From Elusimicrobia bacterium RIFCSPLOWO2_12_FULL_59_9 (GTDB taxonomy: Bacteria; Elusimicrobiota; Elusimicrobia; O2-12-FULL-59-9), in assembly GCA_001800185.1 (NCBI GenBank), contig MGUX01000138.1, forward strand, positions 1 to 6,405: a stretch of DNA of 6,405 nucleotides. Direction: 5' to 3'. The translations under genes and the position numbers were made by a program. This document shows, piece by piece, positions 1 through 6,096 of the stretch. Positions within the stretch are counted from its first letter, which is position 1; each line of letters begins with the position of its first letter. The notes under the pieces were generated by a model that was not told where the DNA came from, made no database searches, and worked only from the letters and a program-made list of their open reading frames with translations.

Positions 1-837
1 GTCAACGCCATCATCGCGCCTTTGGCCGTCAGCGGCCCGACGATCACCATCCGGCGCTTTTCCTCCAAGCCGCTCCGGGCCGAAGACCTCATCAAAAGGG
101 GCAGCGTCACCCAGGACGCCATCACTTTTTTGGAGGCCTGCGTGATAATCCGCAAAAGCATGATCATCAGCGGCGGCACCGGCACCGGCAAAACGACCTT
201 TTTGAACATGCTTTCCAATTACATCCCGGACGGCGAGCGCATCATCACTGTTGAGGATACGGCGGAGCTCAGGCTGCTCAAGGACCACTGGGTCAGGCTT
301 GAAAGCCGGCCGCCCAACATCGAGGGCCAGGGCGCGGTGACCATCCGGGACCTGGTTAAAAACTGCCTGCGCATGCGTCCGGACCGGATCGTGGTCGGCG
401 AGTGCCGCGGCGCCGAGGCCCTGGACATGCTTCAGGCCATGAATACCGGCCATGAAGGATCCATGGCGACGATTCACGCCAACACCCCGCGCGACGCGTT
501 GACCCGCATGGAGGCCATGTGCATGATGGCCAGCGGCGACCTGCCCATTTCCGCGATCCGCGAAATGGTCGCCTCCGCCGTCAATATGATCGCCCAGCTC
601 ACCCGTTTTTCGGACGGCTCCAGAAGAGTCAGCTATATCACCGAGATCGTGGGCAAAAGCGAGAAGGGAATCGAGGTGCGCGACATCTTTAAGTTCAAGC
701 AGACGGGAGTCACCCCGGAGGGCAAGGTGCTGGGCGAGTTCGCCGCGGTAGGCAATGTGCCGAGCTTCCAACATGAATTTAAATCCAATGGCATCGATAT
801 GCCCCTGGATCTTTTCAAGAAAAAAGAGGAAGGTTGA
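1..837 (+). CDS. cpaF: Tad pilus motor ATPase CpaF/TadA (5' truncated)
   Basis: This is a cytoplasmic hexameric secretion ATPase of the PilT/GspE superfamily that would power Tad pilus assembly at the TadB/TadC platform. The frame is open from base 1 (VNAIIAPLAVSGPTITIRRF, typical of the family just before the nucleotide-binding domain), so the true start lies upstream; about 180-200 N-terminal residues should be missing, judged from the usual length. Visible motifs are Walker A GGTGTGKTT (bases 172-198), an Asp box TVEDTAEL (about 235-258), Walker B-like RIVVGECRG, and a His box GSMATIHANT (about 457-486). The pattern EGQGAVTIRDLVKNCLRMRPD is close to the CpaF consensus and separates it from PilB/GspE, which carry a tetracysteine zinc site not seen here. 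The gene ends in TGA, five bases before the tadB ATG. All key ATPase motifs are intact. The family call is very secure; whether the machine makes a pilus or acts in secretion is inferred. Confidence 0.96.
   Translation, partial: VNAIIAPLAVSGPTITIRRFSSKPLRAEDLIKRGSVTQDAITFLEACVIIRKSMIISGGTGTGKTTFLNMLSNYIPDGERIITVEDTAELRLLKDHWVRLESRPPNIEGQGAVTIRDLVKNCLRMRPDRIVVGECRGAEALDMLQAMNTGHEGSMATIHANTPRDALTRMEAMCMMASGDLPISAIREMVASAVNMIAQLTRFSDGSRRVSYITEIVGKSEKGIEVRDIFKFKQTGVTPEGKVLGEFAAVGNVPSFQHEFKSNGIDMPLDLFKKKEEG
825..833 (+). promoter_or_regulatory. Ribosome binding site deciding the tadB start
   Basis: AGAGGAAGG lies at the very end of the ATPase gene, 9 bases before the ATG at 843. A TTG in the same frame at 834 would touch this motif directly and leave no spacer, so 843 is the better start. 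Confidence 0.7.
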
Positions 838-842
838 GAACT

Positions 843-2492
843 ATGGGCTTGCGTCTTAAGCCGATAGGCTTTGCGGGGATATTGGCCTTGGCGGGCTTGA
901 TTTACGCGCCGCCTCTGCGCGCTTTTTTTAACCAGAAGGAAATTCTTCAGATCAACAAGGCTCGCGAGCAGACGCAGCTTCTCTTTTATTATCTGGACGC
1001 GCCGTGGGACCCGGCGCCCTACGCCGCGGAAGGGGGGGGAGGCGCCTACCCTTACGTGGACGCGGAGGGCAACGTTCAAAAAGGCAAAAAGCTGGCCATC
1101 CAGCCCCCGCCGCGCTGGCTGATTTTGGATATGCCCCGGCTGCTCAATACGGGGGCATGGGAAGATCCCGACCAGGGCACGCTCAGCGAGGCCAAGCTGT
1201 GGCAGGCGCCCATCGCGGTGCTTTACAATTTTTTCGAGACGACCCAAAAGGTATTCCCGTCGGACCCGGCGTGGGCCCGCACAGGCAAATACAAGGACGA
1301 TCCCCTCGTGCGCGGGATGGACGCCATGCCGGGGACTTTGCTGGGCGTTTATCAGCGCAACCGGATCCAGTTTCAAATGGCTCTGGACCGGCTCTATCGC
1401 GCTCATAAAGGGGAGTCCTTGGACGGTCGCGGCCGGATCATCCTCTCCGAGTTTGATTTGATCCTGTCGGAGATGGAGTCCCTGATGACGGCGATCGTCG
1501 TGGACAACCGCATCGACTACTCCGAGTCCATCATCGCCATCTCCAAGCTCAGCCGGGAGGTGTTCCAGACCTTTAATCAGCTTCCGCGCGGCCCCCAGCC
1601 CGGCGATCAAGAGAAGCCGGCGTCCAAACTTGGGGTCTGGTTTTGGTCCGCGGCCGGAATCCTGCTGATCTTTATGGCGGCGCTTCGCTTCGCAGGATTA
1701 AACCGGGAAAAAATCATCGTCAACTGGGAAAATTACGTTCAGCGCAGCCGGAACTTTGCCCAGGAATTCAATAAGCAGTTTCTCCAGATCAAAGCCCAAT
1801 ACCTGGTGTTCGTGCCGCTGGGCGCCGGCGTCATTCTCGGCATGGTGGCGTTTACGGCCCACCCCATATTTCTTCCCGTGTTCTCTTTCGGCGGAGCCTG
1901 GGTCGGGTACAAGCTGCCCGGCTGGGTCCTGGAGACCATGCGCCAGCGCCGCGGCCGCCAGGTCGAGGCGCAGCTCATCGACTCCATGGTGCTCATGACC
2001 AACGCTCTTAAATCCGGCCTTGACATCATTGGGGCCTTCACGATGGTGCAGCGCGACATGCTTCCCCCCATCTCGGAGGAATTCGGCTTAGTCTTGAAAA
2101 ATTACGAGTTGGGGACGCCTTTCGAGAGATGCCTGGAGGGTTTGGAGGAACGGGCGGCCAGCAAGCTGGTCACGTATATGGTGCGGGCGGTCATCATTCA
2201 AAGGCAGGTCGGCGGAAACCTGACGAAAATCTTCGACCGCATCGTCGAAAATATCCGCGAGGAGGGCAAGCTCCAGGAGAAAACCCAGAGCATGACGGCG
2301 CAGCAGCGCATGCAGTCGAAAGTGGTGGGGATCATGCCGTGGGCCATGACGGGCATCATGTTCGCTTTCCAGCCGCAGCAGATGATGGAGTTTTACACCA
2401 GCAACGTCGGTCTGGGCGTCATGCTTTTTTGCATCGTTTGGATCGCCATCGGCATGAAAGTCGTCTCGAAGATGGGAGAGATCGACGTATAG
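843..2492 (+). CDS. tadB: TadB-like pilus platform protein with N-terminal extracytoplasmic domain
   Basis: This is an inner-membrane platform protein of the Tad system (T2SSF/GspF family), 549 residues, much longer than the usual TadB of roughly 300. Residues 1-27 look like a signal peptide or anchor (hydrophobic core IGFAGILALAGLIYA, then PPLRA). Residues 28-262 are a soluble, presumably periplasmic region that I do not recognise, Pro/Gly-rich first and helical later. A membrane segment follows at about 265-284, then canonical TadB: paired membrane helices at about 319-357, a cytoplasmic T2SSF domain at about 375-500 (RQVEAQLIDSMVLMTNALKSG, IIQRQVGGNLTKIFDRIVENIR) and C-terminal helices at about 495-510 and 521-540. 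The ATG at 843 has a good ribosome site. It starts 5 bases after the ATPase stop and ends 9 bases before tadC, so all three are probably co-translated. An 8-G tract at 1032-1039 falls in the extra domain. The TadB call is secure; the role of the extra domain is unknown. Confidence 0.92.
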   Translation: MGLRLKPIGFAGILALAGLIYAPPLRAFFNQKEILQINKAREQTQLLFYYLDAPWDPAPYAAEGGGGAYPYVDAEGNVQKGKKLAIQPPPRWLILDMPRLLNTGAWEDPDQGTLSEAKLWQAPIAVLYNFFETTQKVFPSDPAWARTGKYKDDPLVRGMDAMPGTLLGVYQRNRIQFQMALDRLYRAHKGESLDGRGRIILSEFDLILSEMESLMTAIVVDNRIDYSESIIAISKLSREVFQTFNQLPRGPQPGDQEKPASKLGVWFWSAAGILLIFMAALRFAGLNREKIIVNWENYVQRSRNFAQEFNKQFLQIKAQYLVFVPLGAGVILGMVAFTAHPIFLPVFSFGGAWVGYKLPGWVLETMRQRRGRQVEAQLIDSMVLMTNALKSGLDIIGAFTMVQRDMLPPISEEFGLVLKNYELGTPFERCLEGLEERAASKLVTYMVRAVIIQRQVGGNLTKIFDRIVENIREEGKLQEKTQSMTAQQRMQSKVVGIMPWAMTGIMFAFQPQQMMEFYTSNVGLGVMLFCIVWIAIGMKVVSKMGEIDV

Positions 2493-2493
2493 C

Positions 2494-2497
2494 GGAG
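2494..2497 (+). promoter_or_regulatory. Ribosome binding site of tadC
   Basis: GGAG lies just after the tadB TAG stop and 4 bases before the ATG at 2502. The spacing is short but usable, and with a 9-base intergenic gap it suggests coupling to tadB translation. Confidence 0.55.
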
Positions 2498-2501
2498 AAA
2501 T

Positions 2502-3365
2502 ATGGAAGCTCTTATTTTGACCACCATTCTCGGCTTGGGTTCCATGGCGCTGGTCAACGGCGTGCTCAAGCTCTTGGCCAAGAGCCAGGCCATTGAAGCT
2601 CCGGCGATCAAGGTGGGAGGCCCTTTCGCCAGCCTAGACCCTCAAAGAGGGATGCAGGACCGCTTCGAGATTTTCTTGGTGGAGAAGATGGGGTTGGGAA
2701 AATCTTTGGAAGCGCTCCATGTTCAGCTCGGAAAGCCCGAAGAGCATGCGCCGCTCAAGCTGCTGCGCAAAAAGGAGCTGACGGCGGTGGTGGGACTCGT
2801 CGCGCTGCTGGCCGTCAGCAAGAGCGTGCCGTTGGCGCTTTTCGGCATGTTCATCGGATTTAATTTTCCAGACGCCAGCCTCAAAGGCCAGGTTCGAAAG
2901 CGCCAGAAGGCCATTCTCCAGGGTTTTCCCGCCATGGTGGATTTGGCGGCGCTGACCATCGAGTCGGGGCTCGATTATATGGCGGCCTTTGCAAAAATCG
3001 TCTCGGTGGCGCCCAAGAAAACGGCGGTGGAGCTCGAGCTTGAGAAAACCATCAACGAGGTCGAGCTGGGCTACACCCGGCCGGACGCCCTCCGGCACTT
3101 CGCCGATAGGACGGGGCTCCAGGAAGTGCGCTCCTTCGTCGGCTTGATCATCCAATCCGATGAGTTGGGCACCAGCCTGGTCGGGCTGCTCAGGAGCTTC
3201 AGCGCCGACCTGCGTTTTCGAAGACTGACCCAGGCGGAGCAGCTCGCGGCGCAGGCCTCCACCAAGATGCTTTTCCCGATCATGATTTTTATTTTTCCGA
3301 CGGTCTTTTTGCTGATGCTTTCGCCGATGATCATGAATTTGGTCACCGGAGGGATGCCGTTTTAG
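2502..3365 (+). CDS. tadC: TadC-like pilus platform protein (T2SSF family)
   Basis: This is the second inner-membrane platform subunit, the expected partner of TadB above the CpaF motor; 287 residues is normal for TadC. A membrane helix lies at about residues 3-22, a soluble stretch to about 90, hydrophobic segments at about 93-121, then the T2SSF domain at about 137-250 and a last helix pair or hairpin at about 256-282. The domain start GFPAMVDLAALTIESGLDYMAAF and the end QAEQLAAQASTKMLFPIMIFIFPTVFLLMLSP match the typical TadC pattern (AxxLxxKMLFPxxxFIFP) and distinguish it from TadB. The start ATG follows GGAG by 4 bases. The TAG stop overlaps the AGGAGAG motif of the next junction. Nothing looks broken. 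The order motor-TadB-TadC is the conserved core of tad loci and supports all three names. Confidence 0.94.
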   Translation: MEALILTTILGLGSMALVNGVLKLLAKSQAIEAPAIKVGGPFASLDPQRGMQDRFEIFLVEKMGLGKSLEALHVQLGKPEEHAPLKLLRKKELTAVVGLVALLAVSKSVPLALFGMFIGFNFPDASLKGQVRKRQKAILQGFPAMVDLAALTIESGLDYMAAFAKIVSVAPKKTAVELELEKTINEVELGYTRPDALRHFADRTGLQEVRSFVGLIIQSDELGTSLVGLLRSFSADLRFRRLTQAEQLAAQASTKMLFPIMIFIFPTVFLLMLSPMIMNLVTGGMPF

Positions 3366-3370
3366 GAGAG
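3364..3370 (+). promoter_or_regulatory. Strong Shine-Dalgarno overlapping the tadC stop
   Basis: AGGAGAG overlaps the tadC TAG and stands 3 bases before a GTG at 3374. It is the best ribosome site in this junction, yet that GTG is out of frame with the TPR gene and runs into a stop after ten codons. It may be the original ribosome site of the TPR gene, separated from it by the repeat element. Confidence 0.5.
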
Positions 3371-3373
3371 AAA

Positions 3374-3406
3374 GTGATCAGTGATCAGTGGTCAGTGATC
3401 AAGTGA
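3374..3406 (+). promoter_or_regulatory. Possible ten-codon leader ORF
   Basis: A GTG preceded by AGGAGAG opens a ten-codon frame (VISDQWSVIK) ending in TGA at 3404-3406, one base before the ATG at 3408 of the TPR frame. Termination next to a start could allow re-initiation. The peptide is wholly repeat-encoded, so any role would come from position, not sequence. This may be chance. Confidence 0.3.
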
Positions 3407-3407
3407 T
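3374..3407 (+). repeat. Left tandem array, GTGATCA heptamers
   Basis: The units are GTGATCA (3374-3380), GTGATCA (3381-3387), GTGGTCA (3388-3394), GTGATCAA (3395-3402) and a partial GTGAT (3403-3407). The array starts directly after the AGGAGAG site. It contains three GATC words, and its units are near reverse complements of the CACTCGAT units at 3486-3557. Confidence 0.9.
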
Positions 3408-4895
3408 ATGGGGATATCGGTGGAGCAAAAAGTGATTCCAATTTGCCGCGTTGTTGAAAAAATGCAGTCGAGGGTTGTTGTGCCCCACTCGATCACTCGA
3501 TCACTCGACCACTCGATCACTTTCTCACTATCGACCACTCGATCACTCGATCACTTAACGACTTTATTCCTATTGCTTCTTCTCTTGTTTCCCTCCGGGG
3601 CTCAGGCAAAGTCCCCCGATGAGGAGCTCCTCTTTCTGAAATTTAAAGACGTCAACGTGGGCGCCTCCAGCGCAGAGGCGGAGCAAAAGCAGTTTTTGAC
3701 GACGATTAATTTTGAGAAAAGGCGCGTCACGCGCGCCATGCTCGAATCCATTTACGAAAACGCCTATGAGCTCTATCGCGGGGGCGATTATGACGGGGCC
3801 AATCAATTGGCCGCGACCATGCTTTCCATCGATTCCAGTTTTGAAGACGCCGGGATTTTAAAGAAAGCGACCTCGCAACTGAGCGGCTTGGCGGAAAGGC
3901 CCACGCTTTCCCAAAGGAAATACGTCGAGGACCGTTTCGCGGAAGGCATGAGCCTTTACCGCCAGGACCGGCTCGTCGAGGCGGCTCGATCATGGGATGA
4001 AATGGCCAAGCTGGCGCCGTATAATTTGAAGGCGAAGTACTGGCTCAAGCGGGTGGAAAAGGAGTTGGCCCGCTATCATGTGGGGCGGGGCGAAGCCGCC
4101 TACGAGAAGGGGCAACTCCAGGAGGCACTGGACCAGTGGTATTCCGCGCTCACGCGCGACAACAAATATCCCGGGCTTCAGCGGCGCATCGCTCGCGCCG
4201 AAGACGAGCTGCAGCAGCAAAAATCCACGCGCCAAATGCGGATCGCCTTGGCGGATTATAAAAAGGGCGATTGGCAAAAGGCGATGGAGGGTTTGCGGGC
4301 GGCCTGGGAAATCGATCCGGCCAATCTCCGCGCCAAGACCTATCTGGGGAGGATTCAGGACCGCCAGGCGCGCAAGCACCTCAACGAGGGCAACCGTTTT
4401 TATAATCAAAGACAATACAAATCCGCCATCGCCTCATGGCAGGAGGCGGAAAAGATGGGCTATGACCCGAAGGCGGCGGCCGGGCTGATCTCCCGCGCGA
4501 ACCGGAAAATCAAGCAAGCCGCCGCCAAAAAGGAGGCCGAAGCGAAGAAAGAAAAGGAGAAGCAACAGGATCTGGAGAAGGAGAAACAGGAGAAGAAGGC
4601 CGAGGCGGAAAAGCCGGCGAAAGCGGAAAAGGCGGGCGCCGTCAAGGAGGCGCCGGTGATACAGGCCTCGGAGATGGCGGGTCCGAAAAAAGAGGAGGCT
4701 AAAGTTCCCCAAGCTCCCACGGAGGAGCAGAAGCGGATGGCGCAGGAATACTATCTCAAGGGGCTTAAATTCTATCATTCGCAAAACTTCGAAGCGGCGA
4801 GAAGCGAGTGGTTGAAGGCCAGAAGCCTGGATCCCGCCAACCCCGACGTGGAGGCCGGTCTTCGCCGCGTGCGCCAATCGATGCTAGGGCAATGA
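3408..4895 (+). CDS. Exported TPR-repeat protein in the TadD position
   Basis: This is probably a periplasmic or outer-membrane-associated assembly factor; TadD in related loci is a TPR lipoprotein. As drawn it has 495 residues. Residues 27-52 are encoded by the octamer repeat; a very hydrophobic core (FLLLLLLFPSG, 54-64) and AQA|K suggest signal peptidase I cleavage after 67. No lipobox Cys is seen. TPR-like helix pairs occur at about 112-145, 172-205, 222-253, 274-305, 322-353 and 443-477. A Lys/Glu/Ala-rich linker (about 365-440) separates the last from the others. The start is uncertain: ATG 3408 lacks a ribosome site; in-frame GTG 3432 has GGTGGAG 6 bases upstream and would give 487 residues; ATG 3462 is weaker. 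The last codons overlap the sensor start by 4 bases. The TPR and export calls are firm; equivalence to TadD rests on position only, and the protein is longer than typical TadD. Confidence 0.85.
   Translation: MGISVEQKVIPICRVVEKMQSRVVVPHSITRSLDHSITFSLSTTRSLDHLTTLFLLLLLLFPSGAQAKSPDEELLFLKFKDVNVGASSAEAEQKQFLTTINFEKRRVTRAMLESIYENAYELYRGGDYDGANQLAATMLSIDSSFEDAGILKKATSQLSGLAERPTLSQRKYVEDRFAEGMSLYRQDRLVEAARSWDEMAKLAPYNLKAKYWLKRVEKELARYHVGRGEAAYEKGQLQEALDQWYSALTRDNKYPGLQRRIARAEDELQQQKSTRQMRIALADYKKGDWQKAMEGLRAAWEIDPANLRAKTYLGRIQDRQARKHLNEGNRFYNQRQYKSAIASWQEAEKMGYDPKAAAGLISRANRKIKQAAAKKEAEAKKEKEKQQDLEKEKQEKKAEAEKPAKAEKAGAVKEAPVIQASEMAGPKKEEAKVPQAPTEEQKRMAQEYYLKGLKFYHSQNFEAARSEWLKARSLDPANPDVEAGLRRVRQSMLGQ
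3419..3425 (+). promoter_or_regulatory. Candidate ribosome site for an alternative GTG start at 3432
   Basis: GGTGGAG sits 6 bases before an in-frame GTG at 3432, inside the predicted loop of the inverted-array element. If the arms pair in the mRNA, this site would be exposed while ATG 3408 would be held in the stem. Confidence 0.4.
3486..3557 (+). repeat. Right tandem array, CACTCGAT octamers, read as protein
   Basis: The units are CACTCGAT (3486, 3494), CACTCGAC (3502), CACTCGAT (3510), CACTTTCT (3518), a 10-base CACTATCGAC (3526), CACTCGAT (3536, 3544) and a partial CACTTA (3552). Because 8 is not a multiple of 3, the protein period is 24 bases, giving HSITRSLD-like octapeptides. The array holds five GATC words. 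It is in frame with the TPR gene and ends just before the signal-peptide core. Confidence 0.92.
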
Positions 4896-6037
4896 AACTC
4901 TCCATCAAATGGATTATTTGGTTCGGCTTCACCGGATTCTACGTTATGTTTTTGGGGGGGATTTTCGCGCACAACCTCTTTAAATGGACGTTTGATAAGA
5001 AGCTCTATGAGGACGCCGCCAGCCGGGTCCGCATCTATCATCCCACGCTGGTTTCGGGGCTGCAAAAAAATCCCGGCGCCATCACTTTCGCCGAATCCGA
5101 CGTGATGATGTCGATTCTGGAGGACCCCCGCATCAACCAGATTCTTTACTTAAATCTCAACAAGGCTTCGGACCAATACGGCCGCATCCGCTGGCATAAG
5201 GATCCGAACCTTTGGGGACAGGCGTGGGAATCCTACGAGGAGAAGTACGGGGTTCAGACCGACGCCATCCGCCAGGCCTACCAATCCAAAACCTCCCAGC
5301 ACCAGCTTATTCCCGGCGGCCAAGCCTATGAGGTGGCGGTTCCGCTCTCGGTTGGGACGGAAATCATCGGCCTCATCGCGATGGAGGTGTCCCGCAAGGA
5401 CGTCCAAAAGGTCCTCAAGGACGCGCGCAGTAAATATCTCGTCGGAGCGCTGGGGGTGCTTTTGATGCTCGGCATCCCCCTGTATTTTTTCCTTTATCAG
5501 TTTGTCCTCCAGCCATTAGATATGCTAAAAGAATCGGTGGATGCCGTCTCCATCAAGACCCTGGATTTTCATCCCGCAGGGGCCAAGGGGGAGATTGGCG
5601 ACGTGGAGGGAGCGTTGGCGGAGCTCCTTGAAAAAGTCCGCGCGGAGCTGGTGGCGATGCGCGGCAGAGAGGCGGCGCGGGGCCAGGCGGAGATCAGTTG
5701 GTGGAAATCCATATTTTTGGTCATGGCCCAAAGCCACCATGCCATCGTCGTGGATGAAAACAACAACGTGCTCTATACCAATATACAAATCGAAAAGGCC
5801 GCCGGCGACAGCCCTCTGCACCTGCTCGACGTCGTGGACACGCAGCAGCAGGACCTTCTGCGCTTGGTGGGGCAGGCGTTGGAGCGGCCCAACGAGGTCA
5901 TAGAGGGGGCCGCCGCGTTTCAAAACCGTCCCTGCCAGGTCAGGGTGGTGCGTTTGGGGGAGGGCGAGACCGAGGCGGGAGCTCGAACCCTCATTTATTT
6001 TGAGCCCAAGAAGGAAGAGGTGCGGTTTTTCGCGTGA
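4892..6037 (+). CDS. Two-pass membrane sensor: Cache-like outer domain, HAMP, PAS-like tail
   Basis: This 381-residue protein looks like the input half of a signalling receptor. A membrane helix at about 7-27 is followed by an extracytoplasmic domain at 30-180; its end (YEVAVPLSVGTEIIGLIAMEVS) resembles Cache/PDC-type ligand domains. The second helix is at about 182-206. A HAMP-like linker (207-257) opens with the typical QPLDMLKESVDAV and has a second amphipathic helix GDVEGALAELLEKV. A PAS-like domain (about 275-370) has HAIVVDENNNVLYTN and a final strand ARTLIYFEP. The protein stops there: no histidine kinase, GGDEF/EAL, cyclase or methyl-accepting domain. The ATG at 4892 forms an ATGA overlap with the TPR stop, and AGGG lies 2 bases upstream, so translation is probably coupled; an upstream in-frame start at 4808 would add a non-membrane leader inside the TPR gene and is unlikely. 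A 7-G tract (4954-4960) lies within TM1. Domain calls are by eye; ligand and partner are unknown. Confidence 0.82.
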   Translation: MKLSIKWIIWFGFTGFYVMFLGGIFAHNLFKWTFDKKLYEDAASRVRIYHPTLVSGLQKNPGAITFAESDVMMSILEDPRINQILYLNLNKASDQYGRIRWHKDPNLWGQAWESYEEKYGVQTDAIRQAYQSKTSQHQLIPGGQAYEVAVPLSVGTEIIGLIAMEVSRKDVQKVLKDARSKYLVGALGVLLMLGIPLYFFLYQFVLQPLDMLKESVDAVSIKTLDFHPAGAKGEIGDVEGALAELLEKVRAELVAMRGREAARGQAEISWWKSIFLVMAQSHHAIVVDENNNVLYTNIQIEKAAGDSPLHLLDVVDTQQQDLLRLVGQALERPNEVIEGAAAFQNRPCQVRVVRLGEGETEAGARTLIYFEPKKEEVRFFA

Positions 6038-6084
6038 CCGGGGCCGCATGGCTCCGCCAGCCGCGCAGGCGAGACTGCTTTTCA

Positions 6085-6090
6085 AAGGAG
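6085..6090 (+). promoter_or_regulatory. Ribosome binding site of the last gene
   Basis: AAGGAG lies 6 bases before the ATG at 6097, an ideal spacing, and fixes the start of the truncated membrane protein. The rest of the 59-base gap (6038-6096) shows no clear promoter or terminator. Confidence 0.8.
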
Positions 6091-6096
6091 ACTTGA

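Larger units (their letters stand above)
3374..3557. repeat. Inverted-array repeat element between tadC and the TPR gene
   Basis: Two short tandem arrays face each other as imperfect inverted repeats: GTGATCA-type on the left and CACTCGAT-type on the right. The pairing appears to continue inward, with AGTGATATGGGG (3402-3413) against CCCCACTCGATCACT (3483-3497), leaving a loop of about 69 bases (3414-3482). As RNA or single-stranded DNA this could form a long, slippery hairpin. It holds no recognisable transposase or attachment site. The edges are set by where the repeats stop; target-site duplications are not evident. Confidence 0.65.

Noticed and set aside
633..1610. Long open frame of 325 codons on the minus strand
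   Set aside because: It runs antisense to the end of the ATPase and the start of tadB, which have clear family motifs. Its translation is rich in Arg, His and Pro with no domain, as expected of a shadow frame in G+C-rich DNA.
3366..3407. Promoter for the TPR gene in the junction
   Set aside because: No credible -35/-10 pair is visible; the stretch is accounted for by the repeat units and the SD.
3374..3557. CRISPR array
   Set aside because: The repeats are 7-8 bases and contiguous, with no spacers of regular length and no cas genes nearby.
4078..4488. Plus-strand frame of 136 codons inside the TPR gene
   Set aside because: It is an out-of-frame shadow, Arg/Trp/Pro-rich with no ribosome site, and overlaps well-formed TPR units in the main frame.
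4434..4877. Minus-strand frame with long Leu/Phe-rich runs that looks like a membrane protein
   Set aside because: It is the antisense of the Lys/Glu-rich linker (AAG and GAG read as CTT and CTC), so the hydrophobic look is an artefact.
4808..4891. Earlier in-frame start for the sensor gene
   Set aside because: The added residues are basic and polar (VEGQKPGSRQPRRGG) and lie inside the TPR gene. The ATGA overlap at 4892 leads straight into a membrane helix and is the natural start.
6038..6096. Rho-independent terminator between the sensor and the last gene
   Set aside because: The best stem (GGCT/AGCC around 6050-6062) is only 4 base pairs and is not followed by a T run; the region reads as a simple intergenic gap with a ribosome site.
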